A DNA stretch of 64,000 bases from Hahella sp. HN01 (GTDB taxonomy: Bacteria; Pseudomonadota; Gammaproteobacteria; Pseudomonadales; Oleiphilaceae), in contig NZ_JAHMIN010000002.1 of the NCBI RefSeq assembly GCF_018986435.1, forward strand, positions 183,438 through 247,437, in the 5' to 3' direction. Positions 52,582 through 61,912 of this stretch are shown in pieces. The translations under genes and the position numbers were made by a program. The first letter of the stretch is position 1; each line of letters starts with the position of its first letter. The notes beneath the pieces are model-generated. The model saw only the letters and a program-made list of their open reading frames with translations. It ran no database searches and was not told the DNA's origin.

Positions 52582-52703
52582 CCTCAACACTCTCGGTCCT
52601 GAGAGTTATCTGTATAGCGCAAGATTGCTTTTTGACGATGCTTTAAAGGGTATACTTCGCCTTCAAAATCAATGTGGTTGATGGGTGTATGGAAGGAGTT
52701 GCA

Positions 52704-53165
52704 GTGACTGTCTCTGATGTATCTTGCTTCTTAATAGGCTTTGCAATAGTTGGACTGATTAGCTTCTCGATAGTTTTTATTTTGAACAAGGTATTTTATG
52801 TAGATTATAAGAAGCTATCGGGCATGTTAGGGATAGCCTGGGTTCTTCTGTACTTTTTATGTGTATTTGTTCCGTTTTTTATCTCAGGCGTAAAGCCCGG
52901 GTTTGAAACCGCATACTCCCCTGATCAGCTTGATAGGGTAGCGGGCCAATATAGCTTAATCACTGCCATAGTGGGGTACGCGCTTAGCCATGATATGTTT
53001 GTGTATGCCTTAATGGCGGTAACTGTCATGTTGCTGTTAAAAGGCGAATTTTTTAAAAATGAGAATGTTGAATATGTGGTTAAGTCACTGATATTTATTT
53101 TCTATTCTGTGATCGTATTTGAAAGTCAGAAATATCTGCATGTTCTGAATTTTGCTCTGGAGTAG
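52704..53165 (+). CDS. Small integral-membrane protein, family unknown
   Basis: A 153-aa protein with about four transmembrane helices (near residues 8-28, 42-62, 97-120 and 125-142). GTG 52704 has AAGGAG five bases upstream; other in-frame starts at 52674 and 52689 lack this. The codon use is AT-rich compared with neighbours, hinting at transfer. No family was recognised and there is no obvious partner, although it follows the receiver-GspE gene by 122 bp. Confidence 0.6.
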   Translation: MTVSDVSCFLIGFAIVGLISFSIVFILNKVFYVDYKKLSGMLGIAWVLLYFLCVFVPFFISGVKPGFETAYSPDQLDRVAGQYSLITAIVGYALSHDMFVYALMAVTVMLLLKGEFFKNENVEYVVKSLIFIFYSVIVFESQKYLHVLNFALE

Positions 53166-53322
53166 ATGTATTGTCAGTCCGGTGGCGCTTGCTTTCACCA
53201 CCGCTGATATTTGAAGGGAAAGTTAGGAAATAGTAAGCATAAGATCCTTTACTCTTGTCATATTGAATCCCGCCCTCCTTGGCGAGACTCATCGCTTTTA
53301 GTCCCGTAATTTTCCCTGTACC

Positions 53323-53913
53323 TCAACAAAGATCCGCATCCTCCACTCTTAGAATCGCCAGGCCGGGGCTGCCGGCGGTGCTGGTTCGGCTGAGGATGGC
53401 TTCGATGTAGTAAGCGTTTTGCGTGAAGTCGAAGCTGGTGGTCCAACAGCCGTCGCTGACGCTGTGGGTCTGGTAGGCCGCGTTGGCGGGACGGGTGTTG
53501 CTGTCCAGGGTCAATAGTGTGGTGGTGACGCCGGTGTTGTAGTTGTACTGGCGGAGAGACAGCACGACTCTGGCGTCGCTTCCGTTATCGCGGAAACGGG
53601 CGCTGAGGCGCTTGTTGACGCCGCCATTATCGAGATCGGCGATGGCGGTGACGTTATACCGTAAAGTAACGCTGCTGGATGCCGGCGCAGCGCCATTGAT
53701 CTGGGCGACGCCGCTGGAAAAGTTAACCTCCGCCGCATCCGCCTCGTCGACAATCCCGGTGGAGCCGACCGCCGTCCACGGCGAAGCCGCCCAGGCCGCG
53801 CCAACAAAACCGGTCGCGAATGTGAAAGCGCTGGCTTGCAACAAAGTCGTCAGTTTCTGTGATGGGCGTAGCCACTGAATTAAATGGCTGAGAGATCCGC
53901 TGACTCGTTCCAT
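53323..53913 (-). CDS. Secreted protein of unknown function
   Basis: A 196-aa exported protein. After a long N-terminal region (hydrophilic to residue 25) a hydrophobic stretch ends in VGAAWAA, suggesting a signal peptide cut near residue 43. The mature part is beta-rich (SSVTLRYNVTAIADLD, RVVLSLRQYNYNTGV) with Cys near the C-terminus (GCWTTSFDF, ADLC) and resembles small adhesin-like domains. GGAG lies nine bases before ATG 53913. Function unknown. Confidence 0.65.
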   Translation of the reverse strand: MERVSGSLSHLIQWLRPSQKLTTLLQASAFTFATGFVGAAWAASPWTAVGSTGIVDEADAAEVNFSSGVAQINGAAPASSSVTLRYNVTAIADLDNGGVNKRLSARFRDNGSDARVVLSLRQYNYNTGVTTTLLTLDSNTRPANAAYQTHSVSDGCWTTSFDFTQNAYYIEAILSRTSTAGSPGLAILRVEDADLC

Positions 53914-54063
53914 ATTTGCTGTCTCCGTTTTTTAGGGGCGGCGTGTCCGGCCGCCGGGCGGGCTCCGGCGCGTGGCGCCGGAACACAGCAAGCTTAGACC
54001 TGGGAAGGAGACTGTGCGTGGGAATATGTCGCAGCGAGGGCGTTAAAAAGTACCTCGACAAGT

Positions 54064-54085
54064 GCGTTACACCTTGGCGTAACGC
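54064..54085. repeat. 22-bp inverted repeat between two envelope genes
   Basis: GCGTTAC (54064-54070) and GTAACGC (54079-54085) are perfect arms with an 8-bp spacer ACCTTGGC. It lies after the minus-strand gene ending at 54109 and before the start at 53913. It may be an operator or a weak terminator (T run begins only later on the minus strand). Confidence 0.4.
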
Positions 54086-54108
54086 GCTGACGGATCAACT
54101 TTGCGGGT

Positions 54109-54441
54109 TTATTGTTGCAAGGCCAGAATCATTCCGCCGCCGACCGCCAGGCTGATAAGCATGCCCAGGGCGGGAGCGTAAAACTGCGGTTTTTTATAGT
54201 GCTTGTACAGGTTGATAAGAATCAGCGCGACGAAGGCGATCAAGGCCAGTGACAGGGCGGGAATCGCCAACGGCTTGAACATGACGGAGGCGGTGCCGGC
54301 GATCACCAGTCCTGCGAGGAAAACCAGCCCCATTTTGGCGTCATGAAAAAAGATCTGCATGAACATGAAACTCGCGCTGGCGAAGAAGATCACGAACAGG
54401 ACGGTGAATAGATTGAGGTTGGTTAAAACTACTTCGGACAT
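54109..54441 (-). CDS. Small hydrophobic membrane protein
   Basis: A 110-aa membrane protein with about four hydrophobic helices (roughly residues 10-27, 32-46, 50-70 and 80-105), starting at ATG 54441. Two in-frame ATGs exist (54447 and 54441). I do not recognise the family. It lies downstream of the ABC-2 permease gene by 112 bp on the same strand, so it may be part of that unit or independent. Confidence 0.5.
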   Translation of the reverse strand: MSEVVLTNLNLFTVLFVIFFASASFMFMQIFFHDAKMGLVFLAGLVIAGTASVMFKPLAIPALSLALIAFVALILINLYKHYKKPQFYAPALGMLISLAVGGGMILALQQ

Positions 54442-54553
54442 GTGCATTCCACGCGCTGGTTGGGCTGAAGGTCTGGTGCGAGCCCGACGATCATAATCCA
54501 CCCTGACGAAAATGCAATTCCGGGTAAGGGGTATGTGGAAGCATCCGCCATCT

Positions 54554-55690
54554 CTAATCCAGAGTGCGCCGGTACCGGCGTAAGCCAATCGCCATCATCA
54601 CTGCGGTGAAGGCCAGTAATGGCCATAAGTGCTCCCAGGCGGCCATCCATTCATTGCCTTTCAACAATAAGCCGCGAATAAAACGCAGGAAATGCGTCAG
54701 CGGCAGCGCTTCGCCAATAACTTGGGCCCATTGCGGCATGCCGCGAAACGGAAACATAAAGCCGGACAGCAGGATGGACGGCATGAAAAAGAAGAACGAC
54801 ATCTGCATGGCCTGAGCCTGATTACGCGCAACGCTGGAAATGGTGATGCCGACGGTGAGGTTGGCGAGGATGAACAGCAACACGCCGAGCATCAGCAGTA
54901 AAGCCGAGCCCAGCATTGGCACATGAAACACCCACAGGGCTGCGGCGAGAATAACGAGCACCTGAATGTAGCCGATCAGGATATAGGGCGTGATCTTGCC
55001 GACCATGACCTCCAGCGGCTGCACCGGCATGGCCAGCAGATTTTCCATGGTGCCGCGTTCGTGCTCGCGGGTGATGGCCAGGGAGGTCATCATGATCATC
55101 GTCATGGTCAGAATCACCCCCATCAGGCCGGGCACGATGTTGTACTGGGTGACGCCCTCAGGGTTATAGCGGCGATGGATATCGATGGAAAACGGCGCGC
55201 CTGCGCTCTGCAAGGAGGCCAGCGGACCGTTGAGGTCATGAGCCAGGGCGGTGTTGGGAATCTGTTTGATCGCCGCCAGGGCGTTGGAGGTAGCGGCGGG
55301 GTCGGTGGCGTCCGCTTCCAGCAGCAGGCTTGGGCGTTCTCCGCGCAACAGGCGACGGGTAAAGTCGGCGGGAATGTTGATAACGAACTGGGCGGCGCCG
55401 CGGGCCAGTATTTCGTTGGCGGTTTGCTCGGAGTCGGTAATCTCGGTGACATTGAAGTAACGGGTGTTGACGATGGCCTGGATGATGCTGCGGGTATAGG
55501 CGCTGCTTTCCGCACTGCGCACCGCCATGGGCAACTCCTTGGGGTCCGAGTTGATGGCGAAACCGAACAGGGCGAGCTGAATCAGGGGAATGCCAATGAT
55601 CATAGCGAAAGTCAGCCGGTCGCGGCGCAACTGAATAAACTCCTTGGCGACCACCGCCCACAAACGGATGGGAGAAAGGAGCGTCACCAT
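54554..55690 (-). CDS. ABC-2 type exporter permease
   Basis: A 378-aa permease of the ABC-2 / YhhJ type. One transmembrane helix is near the N-terminus, then a large periplasmic domain (about residues 45-180), then five to six helices. The segment TREHERGTMENLLAMPVQPL is diagnostic for ABC-2 exporters, and the EAA-like PLTHFLRFIRGLLLKGN is the last motif. It overlaps the ATPase gene by 7 bp. Together with the ATPase and the HlyD-like protein it should export drugs, lipids or toxic compounds. Confidence 0.88.
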   Translation of the reverse strand: MVTLLSPIRLWAVVAKEFIQLRRDRLTFAMIIGIPLIQLALFGFAINSDPKELPMAVRSAESSAYTRSIIQAIVNTRYFNVTEITDSEQTANEILARGAAQFVINIPADFTRRLLRGERPSLLLEADATDPAATSNALAAIKQIPNTALAHDLNGPLASLQSAGAPFSIDIHRRYNPEGVTQYNIVPGLMGVILTMTMIMMTSLAITREHERGTMENLLAMPVQPLEVMVGKITPYILIGYIQVLVILAAALWVFHVPMLGSALLLMLGVLLFILANLTVGITISSVARNQAQAMQMSFFFFMPSILLSGFMFPFRGMPQWAQVIGEALPLTHFLRFIRGLLLKGNEWMAAWEHLWPLLAFTAVMMAIGLRRYRRTLD

Positions 55691-56619
55691 CTCTTTTCCT
55701 CCGAGCTGCGCATCAGCTGAATAAACACATCTTCCAGCCGTGGCTGGGTGCGCTCAGGATTGACGCCTTCCTGCTCTGCGAACGCGCTCAGGTCCTGCTC
55801 CAGTTGCTGGGCGTCCGTGCCGGACACAAACAAACGGGTTCCAAATGGCGCCACCTGTTCCACCGCGTTGATACGCTTGAGCTTTTCCGCCACCTGATGA
55901 ATGTCGGCGCTTTCAATGCGCCAGGTGGCCAGTCCGGAATCGGCGATCAGAGACTGGGGCGACCCTTCGCCCACCAGGTGGCCGTAAGCAATATAAGCGA
56001 GGCGATTGCAGCGCTCGGCTTCGTCCATGTAGTGCGTGGACACCAGCACGGTGACGCCTTCATCCGCCAGGCGATGGATCTCCTCCCAGAAATCCCGCCG
56101 CGCTTCCGGATCAACCCCGGACGTAGGCTCGTCCAGCAGCAACAGCTTGGGCTTGTGCAGCATACAGGCGGTCAGCGCCAGTCGTTGTTTCCAGCCGCCG
56201 GACAATTCCCCCGCCAGTTGCGTCTGGCGGCTTTTCATCCCCAGATTATCCAGCGCTTCGTCCACCGCTTTGCGGCGCTCCTGCAAATGGTACATGCGGG
56301 CGACGAACTCCAGATTCTCCCGCACGCTGAGGTCTTCATAAAAGCTGAAGCGCTGGGTCATGTAGCCGACCTGGCGCTTGATATGACGGGCTTCCTTGAT
56401 AATGTCGTATCCGAGACAGCGGCCTTCTCCCTCATCCGGCGTGAGCAATCCGCACAGCAGGCGAATGGTGGTGGTTTTGCCGCTGCCGTTGGGGCCCAGA
56501 AAGCCGAAAATATCGCCCTTGTATACACTGAGGCTGACCTTATCCACCGCCACCTTACCGCCGAAGGACTTCGACATGTCCTTGACCTTGATAATCTCCT
56601 CGCGGTTATTCATGCGCAT
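55684..56619 (-). CDS. ABC exporter ATPase
   Basis: A 311-aa ABC ATPase with Walker A GPNGSGKTTTI, signature LSGGWKQRLALTA, Walker B LLLLDEPTSGVD and the H-loop STHYMDEAERC. The C-terminal tail (residues 230-311) has a small domain of unknown use, typical for YbhF-like subunits. Starts 56619 or 56613 are both plausible; it overlaps the HlyD-like gene by 8-14 bp. It energises the adjacent permease. Confidence 0.93.
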   Translation of the reverse strand: MRMNNREEIIKVKDMSKSFGGKVAVDKVSLSVYKGDIFGFLGPNGSGKTTTIRLLCGLLTPDEGEGRCLGYDIIKEARHIKRQVGYMTQRFSFYEDLSVRENLEFVARMYHLQERRKAVDEALDNLGMKSRQTQLAGELSGGWKQRLALTACMLHKPKLLLLDEPTSGVDPEARRDFWEEIHRLADEGVTVLVSTHYMDEAERCNRLAYIAYGHLVGEGSPQSLIADSGLATWRIESADIHQVAEKLKRINAVEQVAPFGTRLFVSGTDAQQLEQDLSAFAEQEGVNPERTQPRLEDVFIQLMRSSEEKRW

Positions 56620-57574
56620 TCAGCCCGGGCGGCGCTACGTCCACGGGTTGCCCCGGATGCAGTTGCGGCGACCGGTCTGCGGCGGGCCAAGCTTTCACCA
56701 GATACACAAACTTGTCCCGGCTGTCTTTGCTGTAGATATAGGGTGGCGTGAATTCCGCGTTGGGGCTGATATAGCGCACGGTGGCCATAAACGGCGCGCC
56801 GCAGCCGTCACAATGGACGCTGACCTGATCACCGGTTTTTATTGCATGCAGCGCCGTTTCCGGGACGAAAAAGCGCACGTTGATCCGCTCCGGCGGCAAT
56901 AGCTCCACCACGGGCTGTCCGGCGGGCACAAATTCACCCGGGCGATATAGCACCTGCCGCACCAGCGCCTGCGTCGGCGCCGCCTGTTGTTTTTGCTGCA
57001 GACTCCAGCGCGCTTCCCGCAGGCTGGCCTGCGCCGCCGCCACTTGCGCCTTGGCCGCCTCCAACTGGTCGGAACGGGCGGCGAGACGGGCGGAATTCAG
57101 TTGCGCTTCAATTTCCTGAATCTGGCGGAGATTACGTGTGTGGGCGGTCTCCGCTTCGTCCAGGCTGGAGCGGCTGGCCAGTTTGTTGGCGTATAGATCG
57201 CGCGTGCGCAGCAGCTGTTTGGAGGAGAGTTCGGCGGCGGCCTGGGCTTGTTCGTATTGGGCTTCGATCACCGCCAGTTCCTGTGGCCGTTTGCCCTTCT
57301 CCAAGTCCGCCAGTTCGGCGCGGGCGCGCTGTAATTGCGCTTCGGCCTGTTGCTCCGCTGCGCGCTGAGGCTCATCGTCAATACTGAACAGGTGGGCGTC
57401 GGCGCTGACTTGATCGCCTTCCTCCACTGCAATCTCAGTGAGCGCGCCAGCGGAGGGCGCTGCGATGAATATTGAATCGCCTTCGACATACCCCTGCCAG
57501 TGTTCGCTCGCGGCGGAGTCGCAGCCTGTCAGCGCCAGCAGAGCCGCCAGCACGGCAAAATGTCTGTAATCCAT
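56606..57574 (-). CDS. HlyD/YbhG-type membrane-fusion lipoprotein
   Basis: A 322-aa periplasmic adaptor of the HlyD/YbhG family. The N-terminal hydrophobic segment ends in lipobox LTGC, so it is probably a lipoprotein. Residues 30-70 (biotinyl-like GALTEIAVEEGDQV) and a long coiled-coil hairpin (AEAQLQRARAELADLEKG, IEAQLNSARLAARSDQLE) are typical, as is PERINVRFFVPETAL after it. It would link the inner-membrane exporter to an outer-membrane channel. It heads a three-gene operon with the ATPase and the permease. No TetR regulator adjoins. Confidence 0.92.
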   Translation of the reverse strand: MDYRHFAVLAALLALTGCDSAASEHWQGYVEGDSIFIAAPSAGALTEIAVEEGDQVSADAHLFSIDDEPQRAAEQQAEAQLQRARAELADLEKGKRPQELAVIEAQYEQAQAAAELSSKQLLRTRDLYANKLASRSSLDEAETAHTRNLRQIQEIEAQLNSARLAARSDQLEAAKAQVAAAQASLREARWSLQQKQQAAPTQALVRQVLYRPGEFVPAGQPVVELLPPERINVRFFVPETALHAIKTGDQVSVHCDGCGAPFMATVRYISPNAEFTPPYIYSKDSRDKFVYLVKAWPAADRSPQLHPGQPVDVAPPGLNAHE

Positions 57575-57701
57575 TGTTCAGCTCCTTGAACCGGAATAGG
57601 CGCCGCCTTGGGGGAGAACCGCGACGGCGATCGACTGTGATCAGCATCGCTCGTTGTAACTGTTTGATCAATACAGACTTTTGACTAACCTGGAAAAATT
57701 T

Positions 57702-57715
57702 GACGTAAATACGTC
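57702..57715. repeat. Small inverted repeat GACGT-AAAT-ACGTC
   Basis: GACGTAAATACGTC is a perfect 5-bp-arm palindrome with 4-bp spacer, in the 248-bp gap between the divergent HlyD-like and PAP2-like genes. It could be a regulator binding site for the exporter operon; no consensus is recognised. Confidence 0.3.
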
Positions 57716-57822
57716 CCGGCTGTATCAGAACTTACTCTGCCGATGCGCGACTGTGATAGCCTAGTCGCCGGGCAGGCACCCATGCGCCTTTTACCCTTCA
57801 GCCTTCAAGGAGTGATTTTTTC

Positions 57823-58266
57823 GTGTACGAAATTCTCGACGCTATCGCCGACAGTTATAACCCGTTGCTTGGTCTGGTGACGCTGATGCTGTTGGGTTAC
57901 ACCCTGTGGCGTCGTCGCTGGGCGGCGGCAGGCCGATTGTCGCTGACGCTGTTTGGCGGCCTGGCTATCGCCTACACGGTGCGGTGGGTTGATCACACCC
58001 TGGATATATGGCCCGCGCTGGGTATGGATTACAGCACGCACTCTGCTGTGGCGATCGTCATCTCTCTCAGCCTGATCGCCGCCGCGCCGCGATTGCGTGT
58101 TGCCGCCTTGATCGGGTTGCTGGGATACGCATTGCTGATGCTGTATCAGGAGTATCATAGCGTCGCCGATATCCTTTCCACCGCTCTGGTCATTGCGCCC
58201 TTCTGGTGGTGTGTGTTTTTGCTTTCCCGCGCCGTCTCCAGGGAAGTCGCGACGCAGTCAGCATAG
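57823..58266 (+). CDS. PAP2-like membrane protein
   Basis: A 147-aa membrane protein with about five helices. DYSTHSAVAIV resembles the S-G-H motif of PAP2 phosphatases and YHSVADILSTALV the H-x3-D motif, with RWVDHTLD between, so a lipid- or undecaprenyl-phosphate phosphatase-like fold is plausible. The motifs are not canonical (Thr for Gly), so activity is uncertain. GTG 57823 follows AAGGAG at about ten-base spacing. It is upstream of selD by 72 bp, but a functional link to selenium is unlikely. Confidence 0.55.
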   Translation: MYEILDAIADSYNPLLGLVTLMLLGYTLWRRRWAAAGRLSLTLFGGLAIAYTVRWVDHTLDIWPALGMDYSTHSAVAIVISLSLIAAAPRLRVAALIGLLGYALLMLYQEYHSVADILSTALVIAPFWWCVFLLSRAVSREVATQSA

Positions 58267-58338
58267 CAGCGCTCAGCGCTGTGACAAGGCGCCTGCGAAG
58301 ACCTATCATACGTCCTTCCATCGTCAACGGAGGGGCGT

Positions 58339-59379
58339 ATGCAAGACGCATCGATCAAGCTCACGGAATTCAGTCACGGCGCTGGCTGCGGCTGTAAGAT
58401 TTCTCCTGCAATTCTCGACCGTATTCTTCTTTCCCAATTGCCGCCCATCAACGATCCCCGGCTGCTGGTGGGCAATGCGTCGAAAGATGACGCCGCCGCC
58501 TATGATCTGGGCGACGGGCGCATCATTCTCAGCACCACGGATTTTTTCATGCCCATCGTCGACGATCCGTTCGACTTTGGACGCATCGCCGCCGCCAACG
58601 CCATCAGCGATATCTACGCCATGGGCGGCGAGCCTTTGATGGCGGTGGCCATCCTCGGTTGGCCGGTGAATACCCTGCCAGCGGAGATCGCCCAGCGCGT
58701 GGTGGAAGGCGGACGCCACACCTGCCATGAAGCGGGAATCATGCTGGCGGGCGGGCACAGCATCGACGCGCCGGAGCCCATTTTCGGGCTGGCGGTCACC
58801 GGCTCCACCACACCTGCACACCTCAAACGCAACGACGCCGCTGTCCCCGGCAGTCTGCTCTATCTCACCAAGCCACTGGGCGTCGGCGTGCTGACCACCG
58901 CGCAAAAGCAAAAGAAACTTCAGCCGCAACACGCTCACTTGGCCCTTGAGCAAATGTGCGCGTTGAACCGGGTCGGCGCGGAGGCGGCGCGCTTGACGGA
59001 AGTCTGCGCGATGACTGACGTGACAGGGTTCGGGCTGATGGGGCACCTGCTGGAGATGTGCGAAGGTTCCGGACTGAAAGCGCAATTGAATTACGCCGCT
59101 ATTCCCCGCTTGCCGCCAGTGTTGGACTACATTCAGCAAGGCTGCGTTCCCGGCGGCGCGCGACGTAATTTCGATAGTTACGGCGCGCGTCTGGGAGAGA
59201 TGACGGAGGAACAACGTCTGTTGCTCTGCGATCCCCAGACCAGCGGAGGACTGCTGATCGCTGTCGCCCCTGAAGGCAGAGACGCGCTGGAGCGCATATT
59301 GAAGGACGCCGGCATCGCGCCTGCGCTGATAGGGACTTTGCAGGCCTATCGCGACGGGCCGCGCATCGAGGTGGCGTGA
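58339..59379 (+). CDS. selD: Selenide, water dikinase SelD
   Basis: A 346-aa SelD. The N-terminus has [12 protein letters not shown], where the first Cys of GCGCK replaces selenocysteine in many organisms and Lys completes the active site. [19 protein letters not shown] and [18 protein letters not shown] are typical downstream segments. It makes selenophosphate from selenide and ATP. It is followed immediately by mnmH with no gap (stop TGA, then ATG), so the two form an operon for selenium modification of tRNA. No UGA-decoding signs (in-frame stop) were found in the gene. Confidence 0.95.
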   Translation: MQDASIKLTEFSHGAGCGCKISPAILDRILLSQLPPINDPRLLVGNASKDDAAAYDLGDGRIILSTTDFFMPIVDDPFDFGRIAAANAISDIYAMGGEPLMAVAILGWPVNTLPAEIAQRVVEGGRHTCHEAGIMLAGGHSIDAPEPIFGLAVTGSTTPAHLKRNDAAVPGSLLYLTKPLGVGVLTTAQKQKKLQPQHAHLALEQMCALNRVGAEAARLTEVCAMTDVTGFGLMGHLLEMCEGSGLKAQLNYAAIPRLPPVLDYIQQGCVPGGARRNFDSYGARLGEMTEEQRLLLCDPQTSGGLLIAVAPEGRDALERILKDAGIAPALIGTLQAYRDGPRIEVA

Positions 59380-60519
59380 ATGACCGAATCAGGTGACAGA
59401 CAGGATACGGACGACTACCTCAATGTGTTCCTGTCCGGCGCGCCGCTGCTCGACACCCGCGCTCCGGTGGAGTTTCACAAAGGCGCTTTTCCCGACGCCG
59501 TTAATCTGCCGCTGATGACCGATGACGAGCGGGCGCAGGTGGGAAGCTGTTATAAGCGTCATGGCCAGCAGGCGGCGATAACGTTGGGACACCGGCTGGT
59601 GCATGGCGAGGTGAAAGAGGCGCGGGTGCAGGGCTGGCGGGAGTTCGCGCAGCGACATCCGCAGGGATATCTGTATTGTTTTCGCGGTGGTCTGCGTTCC
59701 AGTATTTGTCAGCAGTGGCTGGCCGAAAGCGGCGTGGCGTACCCTCGTATTCTGGGTGGATACAAGGCTATGCGACGCTTTCTGATTGAGTCACTGGAAA
59801 GGATTTGTCAGGAAGCCCGGTTCGTTCTGCTGGCGGGACATACCGGCGGCGGCAAGACTGACTTGCTTATGCGCCTTCAGGGAGCGGTGGATCTGGAGCG
59901 TCTGGCCCATCATCGCGGTAGCGCCTTTGGCCGTCGTGCTGAAGGGCAGCCCTCACAAATCGACTTTGAAAACGCCCTGGCGGTGGCGGTATTGCGCCAG
60001 CGTCACGGCTTTGCGGACGCGCCGCTCTTGCTGGAGGACGAAAGTCATCTGATTGGTCGCTGCGCATTGCCGCAGTGTCTGCGGCGGGCCATGGCGCAAG
60101 CGCCGCTGGTGGTGGTTGAAGTCGCGCTGGAACAACGAGTGGAGCACAGTTTTCGTAACTATATTCTGCATAAATTGCACGAGTGGCGACGCAGCCAGGG
60201 CGAGGAGGAAGGCTTTGAGCGTTTCGCCGACGATCTGCGTCAATCAATGTTCAACATCCGCGCGCGTTTGGGCGGGCTGCGCTATCAACAACTGAGCGAG
60301 ATGCTGGAGGCGGCGCTGGCGCGGCATCGGCGGGGAGACCCCGCTTCGCATCGGGATTGGATCAGACGTTTATTGGAAGACTATTATGATCCTATGTACG
60401 CCTATCAACTAAACAAGCGTGCGGAGCGTATTTGTTTTCGTGGGGATGCGGCGGCGGTGTGCGATTATTTCGCGCACGCGTCGGCAACGATGACGACTTC
60501 GAGGGACGAGCGACTTTGA
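59380..60519 (+). CDS. mnmH: tRNA 2-selenouridine synthase MnmH (SelU)
   Basis: A 379-aa MnmH. The N-terminal rhodanese-like domain contains LYCFRGGLRSSIC, with the catalytic Cys, and the C-terminal domain has a P-loop LLAGHTGGGKTDLL. It converts 2-thiouridine at the wobble base of tRNA Lys, Glu and Gln to 2-selenouridine with selenophosphate from SelD. ATG 59380 directly follows the selD stop. Within the window no selA or selB is seen, so selenium use here is for tRNA, as far as can be judged. Confidence 0.94.
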   Translation: MTESGDRQDTDDYLNVFLSGAPLLDTRAPVEFHKGAFPDAVNLPLMTDDERAQVGSCYKRHGQQAAITLGHRLVHGEVKEARVQGWREFAQRHPQGYLYCFRGGLRSSICQQWLAESGVAYPRILGGYKAMRRFLIESLERICQEARFVLLAGHTGGGKTDLLMRLQGAVDLERLAHHRGSAFGRRAEGQPSQIDFENALAVAVLRQRHGFADAPLLLEDESHLIGRCALPQCLRRAMAQAPLVVVEVALEQRVEHSFRNYILHKLHEWRRSQGEEEGFERFADDLRQSMFNIRARLGGLRYQQLSEMLEAALARHRRGDPASHRDWIRRLLEDYYDPMYAYQLNKRAERICFRGDAAAVCDYFAHASATMTTSRDERL

Positions 60520-60561
60520 CCGACGTGTAGCGGTCGCAATGCCGAAGGGCGGGAGAGAGCG

Positions 60562-61911
60562 ATGGCGGACAGAGAGACAAAACCTCTGGATTGGCGACGT
60601 TGGGGCGGCCTCGGGCAGGCGGCTCTGAACGGCGTCTTCGGCGATTATCTGGCGCGACGGGGCAATCCGTTGGCGATTGAGATGGACTTCTATCATCAGC
60701 GACGGCCATTGCCGTTGGATGAGACGCTGGCGTTACGCTCCGGGCTGGTGCTTTCCAACAAAATCGTCGTCCTACTGCATGGGCTCACCAACCTGGAAAG
60801 CATCTGGGATATCAAACCCCGGCAGGCCGAGGCGGTTATGGAGCCCAAGCCGGATAATTATGGCTTGAGGCTGCAACGTGACTTCGGATACACCCCCCTG
60901 TTTTTGCGCTACAACAGCGGGCTGCCGGTGCAGGAGAACGGACTGCGCTTTTCCCAGTTGATGACGCGTTTGTTCGCCGTTTATCCGCTGGAGATTGACG
61001 AAATCATTCTGATCGGTTTCAGCATGGGCGGACTGGTGATGCGCAGTGCGCAGAAATCGGCGGATCTGTCCGACGCACCCTGGTTGCCGAGACTCAAGCG
61101 CTGTTTCTACATTGGATCTCCGCATGAGGGCTCGCCTTTTGAACAGATGGGGCATCGTTTCAGCGCATTGGTGCGCGAGTTTCCCCGGGATTACATCAGT
61201 CAGTGGGCGGATTGGATCGACGGCCGCAGCGAGGGCATCCGCGACCTGCGCGAGGGGCTGGACCCGGCGCCGTCGGCGACGCCGGGACGCGGCTTTTATC
61301 CCGGCGCCAGACACTGCTTTATCAGTGGTTCGGTGTCCCCGAAAAACGGCAGTCTCATTAACAAACTGGTCGGCGACAGTCTGGTCACCCAGACCAGCGC
61401 CCATCCCCGCGCAGCGCCGGCGGACAGCCGCTTCGCTCATTTCGAGGGCGTGCCGCATATTCCCCTGGCGCACTGCAATCGCGTATACCGCCAGATTCAG
61501 CAATGGTGTGAAGAAGACGCGTCCCAAGGAAGCGCGCAGCCGTTGCGACAAACCATTTCACTGACGCCGGTTGCGGCACCTGAGGCGGCGGTGTGGCGAG
61601 ACGGGCGGCTGGCGGCGGGCGTGGTGGATTTACTGGCGGATGGATATTTGCAAACGGTGGGCGCGGTGGAATCCATGCACCGGGCCATCGCTCGCGATCC
61701 TCATGAGGTGCTGGCCAGAATACCCATTGTGCGGCCCGTGGCGAGAGTGGTGGATGAGACCCACAAAGGCGTCGCCGGCGTTGTATACGGTTCGCTGAAA
61801 TTAGGTGGGAAGCTGGTGCAGGGGGGAACCCGGTTTGTCGCCGGGCGCTGGGGCGGCAAGAGGCCGGATGGACGCCGCCAGGAAGACGACGATCCGACCG
61901 TCGACGAGTAA
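60562..61911 (+). CDS. Alpha/beta hydrolase, lipase-like
   Basis: A 449-aa lipase/esterase-like hydrolase. VVLLHGLTNLESIW supplies the oxyanion region, Ser in LIGFSMGGLVMRSA is the nucleophile, and EGVPHIPLAHCNRVY near residue 305 probably supplies the His. About 120 residues follow the catalytic domain (GGKLVQGGTRFVAGRWGGK at the end). There is no signal peptide, so it is cytoplasmic. Start ATG 60562 follows GGGCGGGAGAG. It is 42 bp after mnmH on the same strand; an independent role is likely. Lipid substrates are presumed only. Confidence 0.78.
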   Translation: MADRETKPLDWRRWGGLGQAALNGVFGDYLARRGNPLAIEMDFYHQRRPLPLDETLALRSGLVLSNKIVVLLHGLTNLESIWDIKPRQAEAVMEPKPDNYGLRLQRDFGYTPLFLRYNSGLPVQENGLRFSQLMTRLFAVYPLEIDEIILIGFSMGGLVMRSAQKSADLSDAPWLPRLKRCFYIGSPHEGSPFEQMGHRFSALVREFPRDYISQWADWIDGRSEGIRDLREGLDPAPSATPGRGFYPGARHCFISGSVSPKNGSLINKLVGDSLVTQTSAHPRAAPADSRFAHFEGVPHIPLAHCNRVYRQIQQWCEEDASQGSAQPLRQTISLTPVAAPEAAVWRDGRLAAGVVDLLADGYLQTVGAVESMHRAIARDPHEVLARIPIVRPVARVVDETHKGVAGVVYGSLKLGGKLVQGGTRFVAGRWGGKRPDGRRQEDDDPTVDE

Positions 61912-61912
61912 A

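Noticed and set aside
52586-52615. Small hairpin ACTCTC / GAGAGT after the receiver-GspE gene
   Set aside because: Stem of only six pairs and no T run.
53095-53292. Minus-strand frame of 65 codons after the orphan membrane gene
   Set aside because: It overlaps the end of the plus-strand gene, lacks a good ribosome site and shows no family motif; it might be a decayed fragment but this cannot be supported.
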